Shown here in pieces: positions 1 to 8,103 of a DNA stretch of 32,039 nucleotides. Source of the stretch: Dolichospermum sp. FACHB-1091 (GTDB lineage: Bacteria > Cyanobacteriota > Cyanobacteriia > Cyanobacteriales > Nostocaceae); NCBI RefSeq assembly GCF_014697585.1, contig NZ_JACJSB010000044.1:1-32039 (forward strand), given 5' to 3'. The position numbers were made by a program, and so were the translations under genes. Numbering within the stretch: position 1 is the first letter of the stretch; the number at the start of each line of letters is the position of its first letter. A model generated the notes under the pieces. The model did not search any database and was not told the origin of the DNA. It saw only the letters and a program-made list of their open reading frames with translations.

Positions 1-87
1 TTAATTTATCGCGTTTGGCTAAAGCGTGAAAGTCTACCGAGGGATAACTGCTCCCATGCTCCCGTTGAAGTAGAAAGTAAAGTCTAG
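1..87 (+). CDS. C-terminal tail of an ORF entering from the left edge (partial, unidentified)
   Basis: Frame 1 is open from the first base to a TAG at 85-87 and gives 28 residues ending in APVEVESKV. It is too short to identify. A basic, variable tail of this sort would suit the end of a transposase such as an IS200/IS605 TnpB protein, but this is a guess. It could also be chance, since the frame is only 28 codons long. Confidence 0.25.
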   Translation, partial: LIYRVWLKRESLPRDNCSHAPVEVESKV

Positions 88-93
88 TTTTGT

Positions 94-242
94 CTAGGTT
101 TTATATAGCAGAATATAGGCTTTTTTATCATTAACAATCCATACTTGCATTTCTTGGAAACTTACCTTGTGGATATTATCTCTGAACTCATAAACTACTT
201 GATGACCTTGTGTTTCACCAAGTAGATGTTTATATAAGTCTG
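94..242 (-). pseudogene. Remnant of a PsbP-like (DUF1795/Mog1-PsbP fold) protein, C-terminal piece
   Basis: The minus strand is open for 49 codons from about 242 to a TAG at 94-96. The translation contains VVYEFRDNIHK, then FQEMQVWIVNDKKAYILLYKT, in two adjoining stretches. The pattern 'QVW-x-x-x-(N/D)-(N/D)-K-A-Y-I-(I/L)-x-Y' is what I recall from the C-terminal beta-hairpin of cyanobacterial PsbP-like domains, which also occur fused to Ser/Thr kinases and TPR proteins. There is no start codon and the frame closes upstream at a TGA, so this is a fragment. The assignment rests on one motif recalled without a search. Confidence 0.3.
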
Positions 243-466
243 TTCACTTCACTTACTAAAGGGAATTGTATCATAAAGTTAACTTCTAAGTAAATCCCTT
301 AATCTTTGATAAAAATTAGCATATATAAATTAGTATAAAAATTAGTATATAATCGGTTATAGGCGTGCATATTTCTACGCCAAGTATAAAGTTTGAATAA
401 CACAAATACAAATCTAGTTAAATACTACCATAACCCCCAAAATTGAGCAACCACAGGTCAAATATT
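243..466. other. AT-rich intergenic stretch, nothing recognised
   Basis: No convincing reading frame, RNA gene or ordered repeat was found. The near-repeated words attagcatata/attagtata around 317-351 are AT-rich low-complexity sequence. Confidence 0.5.
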
Positions 467-887
467 ATGCAGCTACCAACATTAATTAACTAGTGCCTTA
501 GTATTCACTGCATTGACAGTTACCCTTAGTGTTAACCCTGGTTTGAGTCAAGAGATTCCCATAGATGATTACAACCCAGCCATCAAAATTAATCCTAACG
601 ATGCAAATGCCTACTACAACCGGGGAGTTGTCCGTTATGAATTAGGAGATAAGCAAGGAGCAATAAAAGATTTCAACCAAGCTATCAAAATTAATCCTAA
701 CTTTCCCCAAGCCTACGGCAACCGGGGAAATGTCCGTGCCCCAACCCCCTCCAATATCAAAAGTTTATCCTTTTCTTCCCCCCGCAGCCCTGGGATTGAG
801 GGGGGTGCGAGGAGGGGGCAAATGAAGTACCTCATAAGAGCGGAAACCCCTGTAGCTGTGGTTTTATATGGAAAAGGAGAACAATAA
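467..887 (+). pseudogene. Truncated TPR-repeat protein with damaged signal peptide
   Basis: The longest open frame starts at a TTG at 513 and runs 124 codons. Residues about 20-75 hold two TPR units with the cyanobacterial signature AYYNRGVVRYELGDKQGAI and then DFNQAIKINPN, closely resembling the TPR protein at 29107-29949. Reading upstream in the same frame gives a hydrophobic stretch ending in a plausible cleavage region (NPGLSQ). The nearest ATG (467, followed by QLPTLIN) is in another frame, so the signal peptide appears split by an indel near 483-491. After the third unit begins (GNRGNVR) the frame runs at about 738 into a dispersed repeat also present at 3887-3964, and the remaining residues are repeat-encoded. 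I infer a secreted TPR protein that has been inactivated. No function can be assigned. Confidence 0.6.
738..858. repeat. Dispersed C/G-rich repeat, copy A (inside the TPR frame)
   Basis: Positions 741-785 match 3887-3931 exactly over 45 bases, and 796-818 match 3942-3964 with few changes. Weaker similarity runs on through the GTACCT-containing part to about 858. The ends are C-rich (ccaaccccctcc) and G-rich (ggaggggg), so the unit can fold on itself. It interrupts the TPR gene. Confidence 0.75.
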
Positions 888-969
888 CAGACTTATTAGT
901 TAACATAAACTGTATTAAAGTTAGACAAAAATTTTGCTGATATAGAGATCCTAAATAAGACGCTGAATA

Positions 970-1010
970 CCTCTTTCTCTCTACCTCTGCGTCCTCTGTG
1001 GTTCGTTCAA
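970..1010. repeat. Dispersed 'cctctgcg' intergenic repeat
   Basis: A pyrimidine-rich run followed by acctctgcgtcctctgtgg resembles the stretch at 28797-28852 (cgcctctgcgtgag), which also follows a TTCTCTC-rich lead. Such strings recur between genes in Nostocales. No function is known to me. The rest of the gap 888-1122 holds nothing else I recognise. Confidence 0.5.
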
Positions 1011-1122
1011 AAAAATCCGTTCACAACCCACTGAGGATTGCTGATATTAACTTCTTGGAAAAGAATCTTTGGAGTGATAAAATAATTGGTGATATCAGTG
1101 TAACTCTATTCAGAGAAAATAA

Positions 1123-2679
1123 ATGGCTCGTCACCCCACCTTAACTTTTGATCGTGGTACATTAATTTTACATCCACCACCACGGAGTAAAACTTGGATA
1201 GATTATGCCAGATGGGATGATAGAGTGGAAAAATTCCGCATTCCCGCTATAAGATACCGTTGCTTAGTTGAAGCACTTCAAGCCGAAGCTACAGATTTTA
1301 TTGATGACGCTAAGGCTTTTTATCCCCTGGAGTTGGTAGCTAGTGTAGAAATGAACCCCTATTCCCATCAAAATGAGGCTTTAGCGGCTTGGAAACTGGC
1401 TGGAAGACGGGGGGTAGTGGTACTACCAACAGCGGCGGGAAAGACCTATTTGGCGCAAATGGCGATGCAAGCCACACCACGCACGACATTAATTGTCGTC
1501 CCCACGTTGGACTTAATGCACCAGTGGTATGCTCACTTGGTAGCAGCTTTTCCTGACGGGGAAGTAGGTTTACTGGGGGGTGGTTCACGGGATAGAACAC
1601 CGATTTTAATTGCTACATACAATAGTGCCGCTATTCATGCGGAGAGTTTAGGTAATAGATATGCTTTGATAATTTTTGATGAATGTCATCACTTACCTAC
1701 AGATTTTAACAGAGTTATTGCCGAATATGCGATCGCTCCCTATCGTTTAGGACTGTCTGCAACCCCGGAACGTACAGATGGTAAACACGCTGATTTAAAT
1801 ATTCTTATTGGTAGAGAAGTTTATCGTAAATGCGCTGAAGATTTAGCTGGTAAAGCTTTAGCTGCTCATGAAATTGTGCAAATTAAAGTTAAATTATCCC
1901 CATTAGAACGAGAAAAATATAATCAGTTAATTCAAACTCGCAATGATTTTTTAAAACAATCAAAAATCTCTTTAGGAAGTATCCAAGGTTGGCAAATGTT
2001 TGTGCAAATGAGTGCAAGATCCGAACCTGGACGTAGAGCAATGTTAGCACATCGTCAAGCCAAAGAAATCGCTTTAGGAACTGATGGTAAATTGCGGGTA
2101 CTTGTGGACTTATTAACCACCCATTATCCCGAAAGAATTTTGATTTTTACTGCTGATAATACTACAGTTTATCGTATTTCTCAAGATTTATTAATTCCCG
2201 CAATTACTCATCAAACACCAGTGAAAGAAAGACATGAAATTTTAACTAAATTTAAAGCAGGTGAATATAATACCTTAGTTGCTTCTCATGTCTTAAATGA
2301 AGGTGTAGATGTTCCCGCAGCCACTATTGCGATTATTTTATCAGGTACGGGTTCAACGCGGGAATATATTCAACGATTGGGGAGAATTTTACGCAAGGGA
2401 AATTTAGCAAATAAACAAGCAATTTTATATGAAGTCATAGCCGAAGATACAAGCGAAGAGGTAACTTCAGCCAGACGCAGGGGAGAAAATAACACTCAGG
2501 AAGAAAAACCGAAAAAGACAAATTTACAAGTTATTTATGGTGGGGGAAAGAAAAGCGATTTAAAAGCAGCAGAACAATTAGAAATTAACTATTCAACTAA
2601 AAAGAAAGATGTTACCAACGGACCTACTGATACACCGCCAAAACGGCGAGGAAATTATTCCGAAGAGACTGAAACTTGA
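1123..2679 (+). CDS. XPB/Ssl2-like superfamily 2 DNA helicase
   Basis: A 518-residue DEAD/DEAH-type ATPase of the XPB/Rad25 group, predicted to unwind DNA in an ATP-dependent way in the cytoplasm. Visible motifs in order: motif I PTAAGKT (residues 102-108), Ia VVPTLDLMHQW (125-135), motif II DECHH (186-190), motif III SATPERTDG (212-220), then in the second RecA lobe ILIFTADNT (339-347), motif V around LNEGVDVPAA (391-400) and motif VI QRLGRILRKG (417-426). The N-terminal 75 residues would correspond to the XPB damage-recognition-like region. A 60-residue basic, low-complexity tail (GENNTQEEKPKK onward) overlaps the next gene. The ATG at 1123 follows an AT-rich leader with only a weak purine stretch. 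The 71-base overlap with the DUF790 gene implies coupled translation and a common task. In archaea the same pair (XPB and Bax1) forms a helicase-nuclease complex. Family assignment is firm; the biological role is inferred. Confidence 0.9.
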   Translation: MARHPTLTFDRGTLILHPPPRSKTWIDYARWDDRVEKFRIPAIRYRCLVEALQAEATDFIDDAKAFYPLELVASVEMNPYSHQNEALAAWKLAGRRGVVVLPTAAGKTYLAQMAMQATPRTTLIVVPTLDLMHQWYAHLVAAFPDGEVGLLGGGSRDRTPILIATYNSAAIHAESLGNRYALIIFDECHHLPTDFNRVIAEYAIAPYRLGLSATPERTDGKHADLNILIGREVYRKCAEDLAGKALAAHEIVQIKVKLSPLEREKYNQLIQTRNDFLKQSKISLGSIQGWQMFVQMSARSEPGRRAMLAHRQAKEIALGTDGKLRVLVDLLTTHYPERILIFTADNTTVYRISQDLLIPAITHQTPVKERHEILTKFKAGEYNTLVASHVLNEGVDVPAATIAIILSGTGSTREYIQRLGRILRKGNLANKQAILYEVIAEDTSEEVTSARRRGENNTQEEKPKKTNLQVIYGGGKKSDLKAAEQLEINYSTKKKDVTNGPTDTPPKRRGNYSEETET

Positions 2680-3823
2680 TCAGAAACATTTGAATTTAGC
2701 TAAGGATTTAATTAGTTTTTTTCAGGAAGCAGTCGGGAAAACTCAAGGATTATTAGAACGTCAATTAGCAGACTTTGAAGGAGATACTACAGATTACCGC
2801 ATGAAACGGGGTTTAGCTTATATTCTGAAAAGCAGTTTTTGTACCTTTGAAATAGTCAGTCCTCTCGAACCAGCAATGTTAAGAGAAAGGGTATTTACTT
2901 TAGCAGCCAAATCTACTTATAGTCGAGAATTAACGGATATTACTTTAAATAAAATTGCGGCTGATTTAAGTCAAGAACTCAACCAAGAAATTTTACATAA
3001 CCAAATACGAGACGGACTTTACGCAGATTTATCAGAAAATAAAATTCTAACTGCTTTTGATGCTCCCAAACCAGAAGATGTTTTACATCGTTATAATTTA
3101 TCTCAAATTCAAGGAGTTTTTTATAAAGCAACGCAATTAGTATTAAATGCTCATCGCAATGTTCCCGGAGAATATAAACTATTGTTTCGTTATTTAAAGC
3201 TATTTCAATTAATGGCTTATATTGAAGGTGATGCAGATCATGGTTTTACGATTAGTGTAGATGGTCCTGCAAGTTTATTTACTTCCAGTACCCGTTATGG
3301 TTTAGCTATAGCCAAGTTAATTCCCGCTTTACTTCATGTGACAAAATGGAGTTTATCAGCAACCTTACAAACTCGTGATTTTTACACAAATGAGTTAAAA
3401 ATAGGACGTTTTAGCCTTAATTCTGAATGTGGATTAGTCTCCCATTATCCTCCAGGTAAACCTTATGATAGTATGTTAGAGGAATCTTTTGCTAGTAAAT
3501 GGGATGGCTTAAAAAGTGGTTGGATATTAGAGAGAGAAGTTAATTTAATTCCCATTCCTGGTAGTGTGATGATTCCCGATTTTCGATTAGTTCATGCAGA
3601 CGGACGGGTATTTATTTTAGAAATAATTGGTTATTGGAGGCCAGAATATTTACAAAAGAAATTTTCTCAAATAAAACGGGCAAATTGCGATAATTTGATT
3701 TTAGCAATTTCCGAAAGATTGAACTTAGAAAAAGCTGGAGTCAAATTAGATAATGTTCCCGCGAAAATTATTTGGTTTAAAGAAAAGTTACTACCAAAAT
3801 CCGTATTAGCTGTCATGGGGTAA
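2609..3823 (+). CDS. DUF790 (Bax1-type) predicted structure-specific nuclease
   Basis: A 404-residue protein beginning MLPTDLLIHR, as I recall for DUF790 members, which supports the start at 2609 although it lies inside the helicase gene. DUF790 includes archaeal Bax1, a nuclease that binds XPB. The C-terminal part shows a PD-(D/E)xK arrangement: acidic EE at 291-292 (SMLEESFASKW), D324 in MIPDFRL, E338 in FILEIIGYW and K350. The middle (about 170-260) is helical and probably forms the helicase-contact region. The translation start is preceded by AAAAAGAAAG, a usable ribosome site. Gene order helicase then nuclease, with overlap, matches the archaeal partnership. Expected role: DNA incision during repair or defence. 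The substrate in cyanobacteria is not known to me. Active-site assignment is by pattern only. Confidence 0.85.
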   Translation: MLPTDLLIHRQNGEEIIPKRLKLDQKHLNLAKDLISFFQEAVGKTQGLLERQLADFEGDTTDYRMKRGLAYILKSSFCTFEIVSPLEPAMLRERVFTLAAKSTYSRELTDITLNKIAADLSQELNQEILHNQIRDGLYADLSENKILTAFDAPKPEDVLHRYNLSQIQGVFYKATQLVLNAHRNVPGEYKLLFRYLKLFQLMAYIEGDADHGFTISVDGPASLFTSSTRYGLAIAKLIPALLHVTKWSLSATLQTRDFYTNELKIGRFSLNSECGLVSHYPPGKPYDSMLEESFASKWDGLKSGWILEREVNLIPIPGSVMIPDFRLVHADGRVFILEIIGYWRPEYLQKKFSQIKRANCDNLILAISERLNLEKAGVKLDNVPAKIIWFKEKLLPKSVLAVMG

Positions 3824-3845
3824 GTTCTATTCCTGGAGTTTAGAC

Positions 3846-3999
3846 TACAGCAAATTGTCATCAAACCTGGAACAAGAACCCCACCCCCAACCCCCTCCAA
3901 TATCAAAAGTTTATCCTTTTCTTCCCCCCGCTGCGGGGGGAATCAGGGGGGTGCGATGAGGGGGCTAGGATGTACCTTATATGATTGGAAATTGCTGTA
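3846..3999. repeat. MITE-like element with 8-bp terminal inverted repeats (copy B of the dispersed repeat)
   Basis: TACAGCAA at 3846-3853 is matched by TTGCTGTA at 3992-3999; the match extends imperfectly inward through ATT. Between them lies the same C-rich/G-rich core found at 741-818. The internal ccccccgctgcgggggg (3924-3940) is a hairpin. At 154 bp, with no coding capacity and terminal inverted repeats, it looks like a non-autonomous element sitting just after the DUF790 gene. No target duplication was established. Confidence 0.6.
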
Positions 4000-4019
4000 A
4001 ATCGGTCATGTTCAAGAAA

Positions 4020-4052
4020 AAAAGGAGTCTGATTGAATACAGTCCTCCTTTT
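4020..4052. terminator. Bidirectional terminator-like hairpin between convergent genes
   Basis: AAAAGGAG (4020-4027) pairs with CTCCTTTT (4045-4052), and CTG (4029-4031) can pair with CAG (4040-4042) inside. The stem lies in an A-rich (left) and T-rich (right) setting, so it could act for the DUF790 gene on the plus strand and the peroxidase on the minus strand. The remaining bases to 4192 hold nothing recognised. Confidence 0.5.
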
Positions 4053-4192
4053 GTCAATGCGTAAGTCCTAAGACTAACCAAAACTTTATAGGACAAAGGT
4101 TTTCAGGCCATCTCGCAGCTTTTTACGCCTATCTCAGTTTCACGTCAAGTTCGGCTCCCATGGAGAGTCCGAAGTGAGTGTGCAATCAACCA

Positions 4193-7100
4193 TCAGCCTG
4201 TGATGATGAAATCGGATGCGGTTAACGTGGGAAAAAGAGCCTGGGCTGAGAGCACGTCGGAAGGAAAATAGGCGTTGAACTTGCTGAGTGTAGCAATTTG
4301 TACACCTGTGGACGGACCAGTGCCATCTATATCGTAGGAGAGCGCTCCATTGTTGCTGTTGTAGACAATTCTGGTATTGCTCGTTGTGGCCTCCGCAATA
4401 ACATTGGCCGTGCTTGAACCAGCAATAGATTCAAATTGGTCGACCCTGATCCCATTAGTCGAAAGCGAAGAGTAGATGACACTGCTGAGAACCAGCTTGT
4501 CAAGGTTAGGCGAGAAATCAGTGATTCTATCAATACCAGTTGTTGCAAGTGGCTGACCGAAGTAGAAGCTGTCATTGCCCATTCCACCCGTCAGTACGTC
4601 AGATCCTGCTTCACCGTAGAGCTTATCATTGCCCTCTCCACCTTTGAGCGTATCAACGTCGTCCCCACCAAAAAGCTGATCATTGCCACCTTGGCCATTT
4701 ATATCATCAGAGCCAGTCTCGCCAAATATCTTGTCATTGCCTTCTCCCCCATACATATCATCGTTTTCACTTCCACCAAACATATCATCGTTCCCATCGC
4801 CACCCCTAAGAAGGTCATTGCCGGCTTCACCAAAGATATTGTCATTGCCAGTGCCGCCATCAATGAAGTCATTGCCAGTGCCGCCGTAGGCGATGTCGTT
4901 GCCGCCATCACCCCAGATGCAGTCATCGCCACCGAGACCCTTAATGGTGTCAGCATCATCAGTGCCACCAAACATCTCACTAGCATTACCGATTCCATTT
5001 GGATTTAACTCACCGCGGGCATCCAAGTAATTACCGCCATTGCCTGTGAACACGCCATTGACATAGCCTGCAAGTCCTACGGTCTGGCTGACTCCAAAGA
5101 TATCGGTGACTGTTTTTGTTGCCGCCGACAGCGCAGCATTGCTGTTGAATTCAAGGTTGGATTCACTGTCCAGTTCATAGTCGGCATCGTTGACGGCAAA
5201 GATCTTGTGATAGAGGTGGCGAACGCCAGTGGATTCCATTACGAGATCGGCCAAAACTTTGCCTTGAATCGAGGCCAGCAAGTCAGTAGCACCAAGTTTG
5301 CTCAGGTAGTAGTTTTCATCGCCTCGCTGTAGCTGCTGCATTTGATAAGAGTAGATGAAATTATGGGTCGGTCCGAGCATACCGCCGGGAACCCTGGCCT
5401 CCGCTAGGCCGCCAATCCAAAGGGATATCTTTTGGAAATCCTGATTTCCTGAAGTTCCCTGGTAATTCGGATCTAGGGCGTTAACGCTGGTTCCGGTCCA
5501 GGCATTGCCCATGAAGTTGTTATCTAGAATCGCCGCATCGGCCGCGCTGGATAAGGCAGCCGCATAGATGGAAGCATCGCCCGCATTGTTGCTGGCTTGT
5601 AAGTTATTCCAGTAATTGAGATTCGTATTGTTTGAGTAGCTGCTTAGGATGGCATCACGGGAGTAAGCCATGATGAATCCCTTCAGGGAGTTGGGGTGTA
5701 GCAAGTGGTTGCCAAAATCTCGCCAACTCACATAGGGACGCAGATTGGCTTCCTGGGCGGCCAAACGAGCATCAATTCCGTTGTTAGTTTGATTCGTGGC
5801 GGTTGTACCAGATGTAAGACGGATATTGCGTAGAAAGGCTTGCATCTCCTGCCGTGCCTGGTTCAGAGAGGAAATGCCGCTATCCTGTCCTCTGCCGATG
5901 TTGAGGGCAGCAAGATCAAGGGGAAGGCCAACAAGTGCATTTCTTAAGGTATTGGTAACATATTCATCAGTTAGATTGCCAACCTGATTCGACGTACCTG
6001 CCACAATCTCAGCCGCTGATTTGTCTGTATACAACTGAGGGGCTAGAAAGGCTTGCAGCAGCGGGATATCTTTCTTGCCTTGTGTCAAAGCAATTCCGGT
6101 CTCTGGGTCAATATTAGCCATGGCCAATGTTTCACTCAACTGGGAGTGGCCAAAGCGGAAGGTCGAACTGGCAAATTCAGCAAGTATCGAAGGATTAAAA
6201 CCTGCACTTACCCCAGCAAAGGCTCCTAGATCGGGGGTGATGCGACGTGCGTATTCTTGAAAGACATGGTGCTGATAAAACTGTTCAGTAACCAGCTTGG
6301 CGGCCTCGAGTTTTTCTTCACCAGACATGGTGAAGTCACGATTTAGCTTCTGATATTCGCTAATGTTGACCTCTAATTGTTTGAGAATAGCGTTGTGTGC
6401 ATTTACAAAAATTTGGTGAAGACTGGTAAGTCCAAGATTTTCATTGGCGCGGCCATCTCCACCTACTGCATGGAGATTTAGCACAGAAGGATCCTTAAGA
6501 TCTCCATTTGCATTAAATTGGCTTTCACCTGCTGGCCTCGTGGCTCCTTGCCAGTTGTTGGCCAAATCAATCATGAAGGCTGATCCAGACTTGACCAGCA
6601 CTGAATCCGCTGTTAGTAATGCGGTATCAAAAATGTATCCTTTTTCGCCAGAAATTTTGTTTAAGGTAACAAAGCCTAGTCTTCCTGCCCCCGGCCTGCC
6701 CACGGGAATCACCTCAACCAGTGGCACACTGCTAACGTCAATATCGCGGATGACCAGTCCAATTCGAAGCGCATTGTTTTTCAGATCGGTCCAGCGGGTA
6801 ATACCATTGTTGCTGCCAGTTAGCATGGCGCCAGTGAGTTCGCCATTGGCGTTGTATTCCCTGAGAAATACACCATGGCTGAATGTAGATCCATAGGTTT
6901 GGTTGAGATCAATAAATGCCGAAGTAAAATTAAAGCTTTTGCCATTTCTTGGTGAAAGCTTCAGCACTCCGTTGCTGCCAATTGAAGCTATAACCCCAGT
7001 AAATGGAGACTGTTTGTTGAAGGCATCAACAACTTGGTTAAGGGTTGAACCTGTTGGGATTGTAATGATCTGATCATTAAGAACAACGTTACCACCGTTG

Positions 7101-8023
7101 GCAATCGTTGTGAACGCAACGCCGCCAACCGCTGCATTTTCATTGTCAACATCCCAAGTTTGAGTCAGGGCATATTGATCCAGTCCGAGTTCTGTCAATA
7201 AACTATCTTTGCTACCCTCCCCTAGCCTGACCCGAACTGTGTTGCCCCTTGATAGGGCCATGAAATTTGTTGTGCTGCCGGCGTTGTAGAGTTGATCCCC
7301 AGGCAATAAGGGTATTAAAACAGTTCCATCATTCCCCTTGTCAAGGAAATCAAGTCCATGAGAGTGATATTGGCCGAAGATGGTAAAAAAGTCTGAATTT
7401 GGCAGCGGATTGCTGCCTGTCAGGATTGTTTCATGACGAGTATTGTTGTTTTGACTCACCCTGCCAAGGCCAGTTCTGGTGCCGGACTGTGTCCACTCAC
7501 GCGCATAGGGATTATCCAAGGTCTCAAAGGAGCTTTTGCCTGTTTGGTTTGAAATCAGATTGCTGATCAGTCTAGGCTGGGCATCGAAGATCAGGTTGCC
7601 ACGAATGCTATAGTCAGCAACGTAGGCTGCGGTGTAGTTTACGGAACCTGTGGGAAAGTTAATTGTGAATCCACCTGTATCACTGCTAAAATCGCTGGCT
7701 GTTAGATTGCGAAATAGGGTGTTTGTCGCTCCAGCATGGTAACGAATGTCAGTTGTCGAGGTTATCTGAAGGCTTGAGGTTGTTTGCGTGGGCGATTGGG
7801 GTATGTCGAAAAGTTGTTGGTCGGTGCCATTGAGGTTCCGGAAACCGCTGGTGGGTTTCGCCCCCACAGCGTTAAGAGGTCCGGGTAATATTGCTGTTGA
7901 CGGCTTGTTGTCGTATATCTTGTAGACTTGCCATTGGTAGTCGATAAACTCAATATCGTTAAAGGTGAAGAAGTCGACGACAGAGTCGTAGACAGAGTTG
8001 TAAAGGTAACTTTTAACACTCAT
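4193..8023 (-). CDS. Secreted RTX animal-type haem peroxidase (peroxicin type), 1276 aa
   Basis: Predicted haem peroxidase of the peroxidase-cyclooxygenase superfamily with a C-terminal RTX calcium-binding domain. The distal region reads FGQYHSHGLDF (Q218, H222). The proximal region is FRFGHSQL (H626), after a helical segment NENLGLTSLHQIFVNAHN (527-544). The family signature RG(R/Q)D-x-G appears as NIGRGQDSG (708-716). Residues about 1018-1155 contain a dozen or more GGxGNDxUx nonapeptides, followed by an ITDFSPNLDKLVL stretch and a hydrophobic end typical of type I secretion substrates. No N-terminal signal peptide is seen, which agrees. Residues about 300-366 look like a flagellin-hook IN-motif insertion. 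Ser221 and Asn541 replace residues conserved in mammalian peroxidases. The start is supported by AAAGGA 9 bases upstream. Composition is more G+C-rich than its neighbours, which suggests transfer. No type I transporter is in the window. Confidence 0.88.
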   Translation of the reverse strand: MSVKSYLYNSVYDSVVDFFTFNDIEFIDYQWQVYKIYDNKPSTAILPGPLNAVGAKPTSGFRNLNGTDQQLFDIPQSPTQTTSSLQITSTTDIRYHAGATNTLFRNLTASDFSSDTGGFTINFPTGSVNYTAAYVADYSIRGNLIFDAQPRLISNLISNQTGKSSFETLDNPYAREWTQSGTRTGLGRVSQNNNTRHETILTGSNPLPNSDFFTIFGQYHSHGLDFLDKGNDGTVLIPLLPGDQLYNAGSTTNFMALSRGNTVRVRLGEGSKDSLLTELGLDQYALTQTWDVDNENAAVGGVAFTTIANGGNVVLNDQIITIPTGSTLNQVVDAFNKQSPFTGVIASIGSNGVLKLSPRNGKSFNFTSAFIDLNQTYGSTFSHGVFLREYNANGELTGAMLTGSNNGITRWTDLKNNALRIGLVIRDIDVSSVPLVEVIPVGRPGAGRLGFVTLNKISGEKGYIFDTALLTADSVLVKSGSAFMIDLANNWQGATRPAGESQFNANGDLKDPSVLNLHAVGGDGRANENLGLTSLHQIFVNAHNAILKQLEVNISEYQKLNRDFTMSGEEKLEAAKLVTEQFYQHHVFQEYARRITPDLGAFAGVSAGFNPSILAEFASSTFRFGHSQLSETLAMANIDPETGIALTQGKKDIPLLQAFLAPQLYTDKSAAEIVAGTSNQVGNLTDEYVTNTLRNALVGLPLDLAALNIGRGQDSGISSLNQARQEMQAFLRNIRLTSGTTATNQTNNGIDARLAAQEANLRPYVSWRDFGNHLLHPNSLKGFIMAYSRDAILSSYSNNTNLNYWNNLQASNNAGDASIYAAALSSAADAAILDNNFMGNAWTGTSVNALDPNYQGTSGNQDFQKISLWIGGLAEARVPGGMLGPTHNFIYSYQMQQLQRGDENYYLSKLGATDLLASIQGKVLADLVMESTGVRHLYHKIFAVNDADYELDSESNLEFNSNAALSAATKTVTDIFGVSQTVGLAGYVNGVFTGNGGNYLDARGELNPNGIGNASEMFGGTDDADTIKGLGGDDCIWGDGGNDIAYGGTGNDFIDGGTGNDNIFGEAGNDLLRGGDGNDDMFGGSENDDMYGGEGNDKIFGETGSDDINGQGGNDQLFGGDDVDTLKGGEGNDKLYGEAGSDVLTGGMGNDSFYFGQPLATTGIDRITDFSPNLDKLVLSSVIYSSLSTNGIRVDQFESIAGSSTANVIAEATTSNTRIVYNSNNGALSYDIDGTGPSTGVQIATLSKFNAYFPSDVLSAQALFPTLTASDFIITG
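4560..4971 (-). repeat. Tandem RTX-repeat coding block
   Basis: Imperfect 27-base units encoding GGxGND-type nonapeptides, with 'tcattgcc' recurring roughly every 27 bases on the plus strand. This is protein-level repetition within the peroxidase gene. It is not a CRISPR array: there are no unique spacers and the frame is kept throughout. Confidence 0.85.
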
Positions 8024-8103
8024 TGATTTTTCCTTTGTTTATGGCGTTCTGTTGTAACTATTACCATTGTAAATAGGGCTTGCTTAGTTTTGCAACCCCC
8101 ACT

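Noticed and set aside
4560-4971. Regular ~27-base repeats that could suggest a CRISPR array
   Set aside because: The units are translated in frame as calcium-binding nonapeptides, are imperfect, and have no unique spacers.
4436-5008. 190-codon plus-strand frame opposite the RTX region
   Set aside because: It is the antisense shadow of the repetitive RTX-coding block; its repetitive Ile/Ala/Val composition mirrors the repeats and it has no start context.
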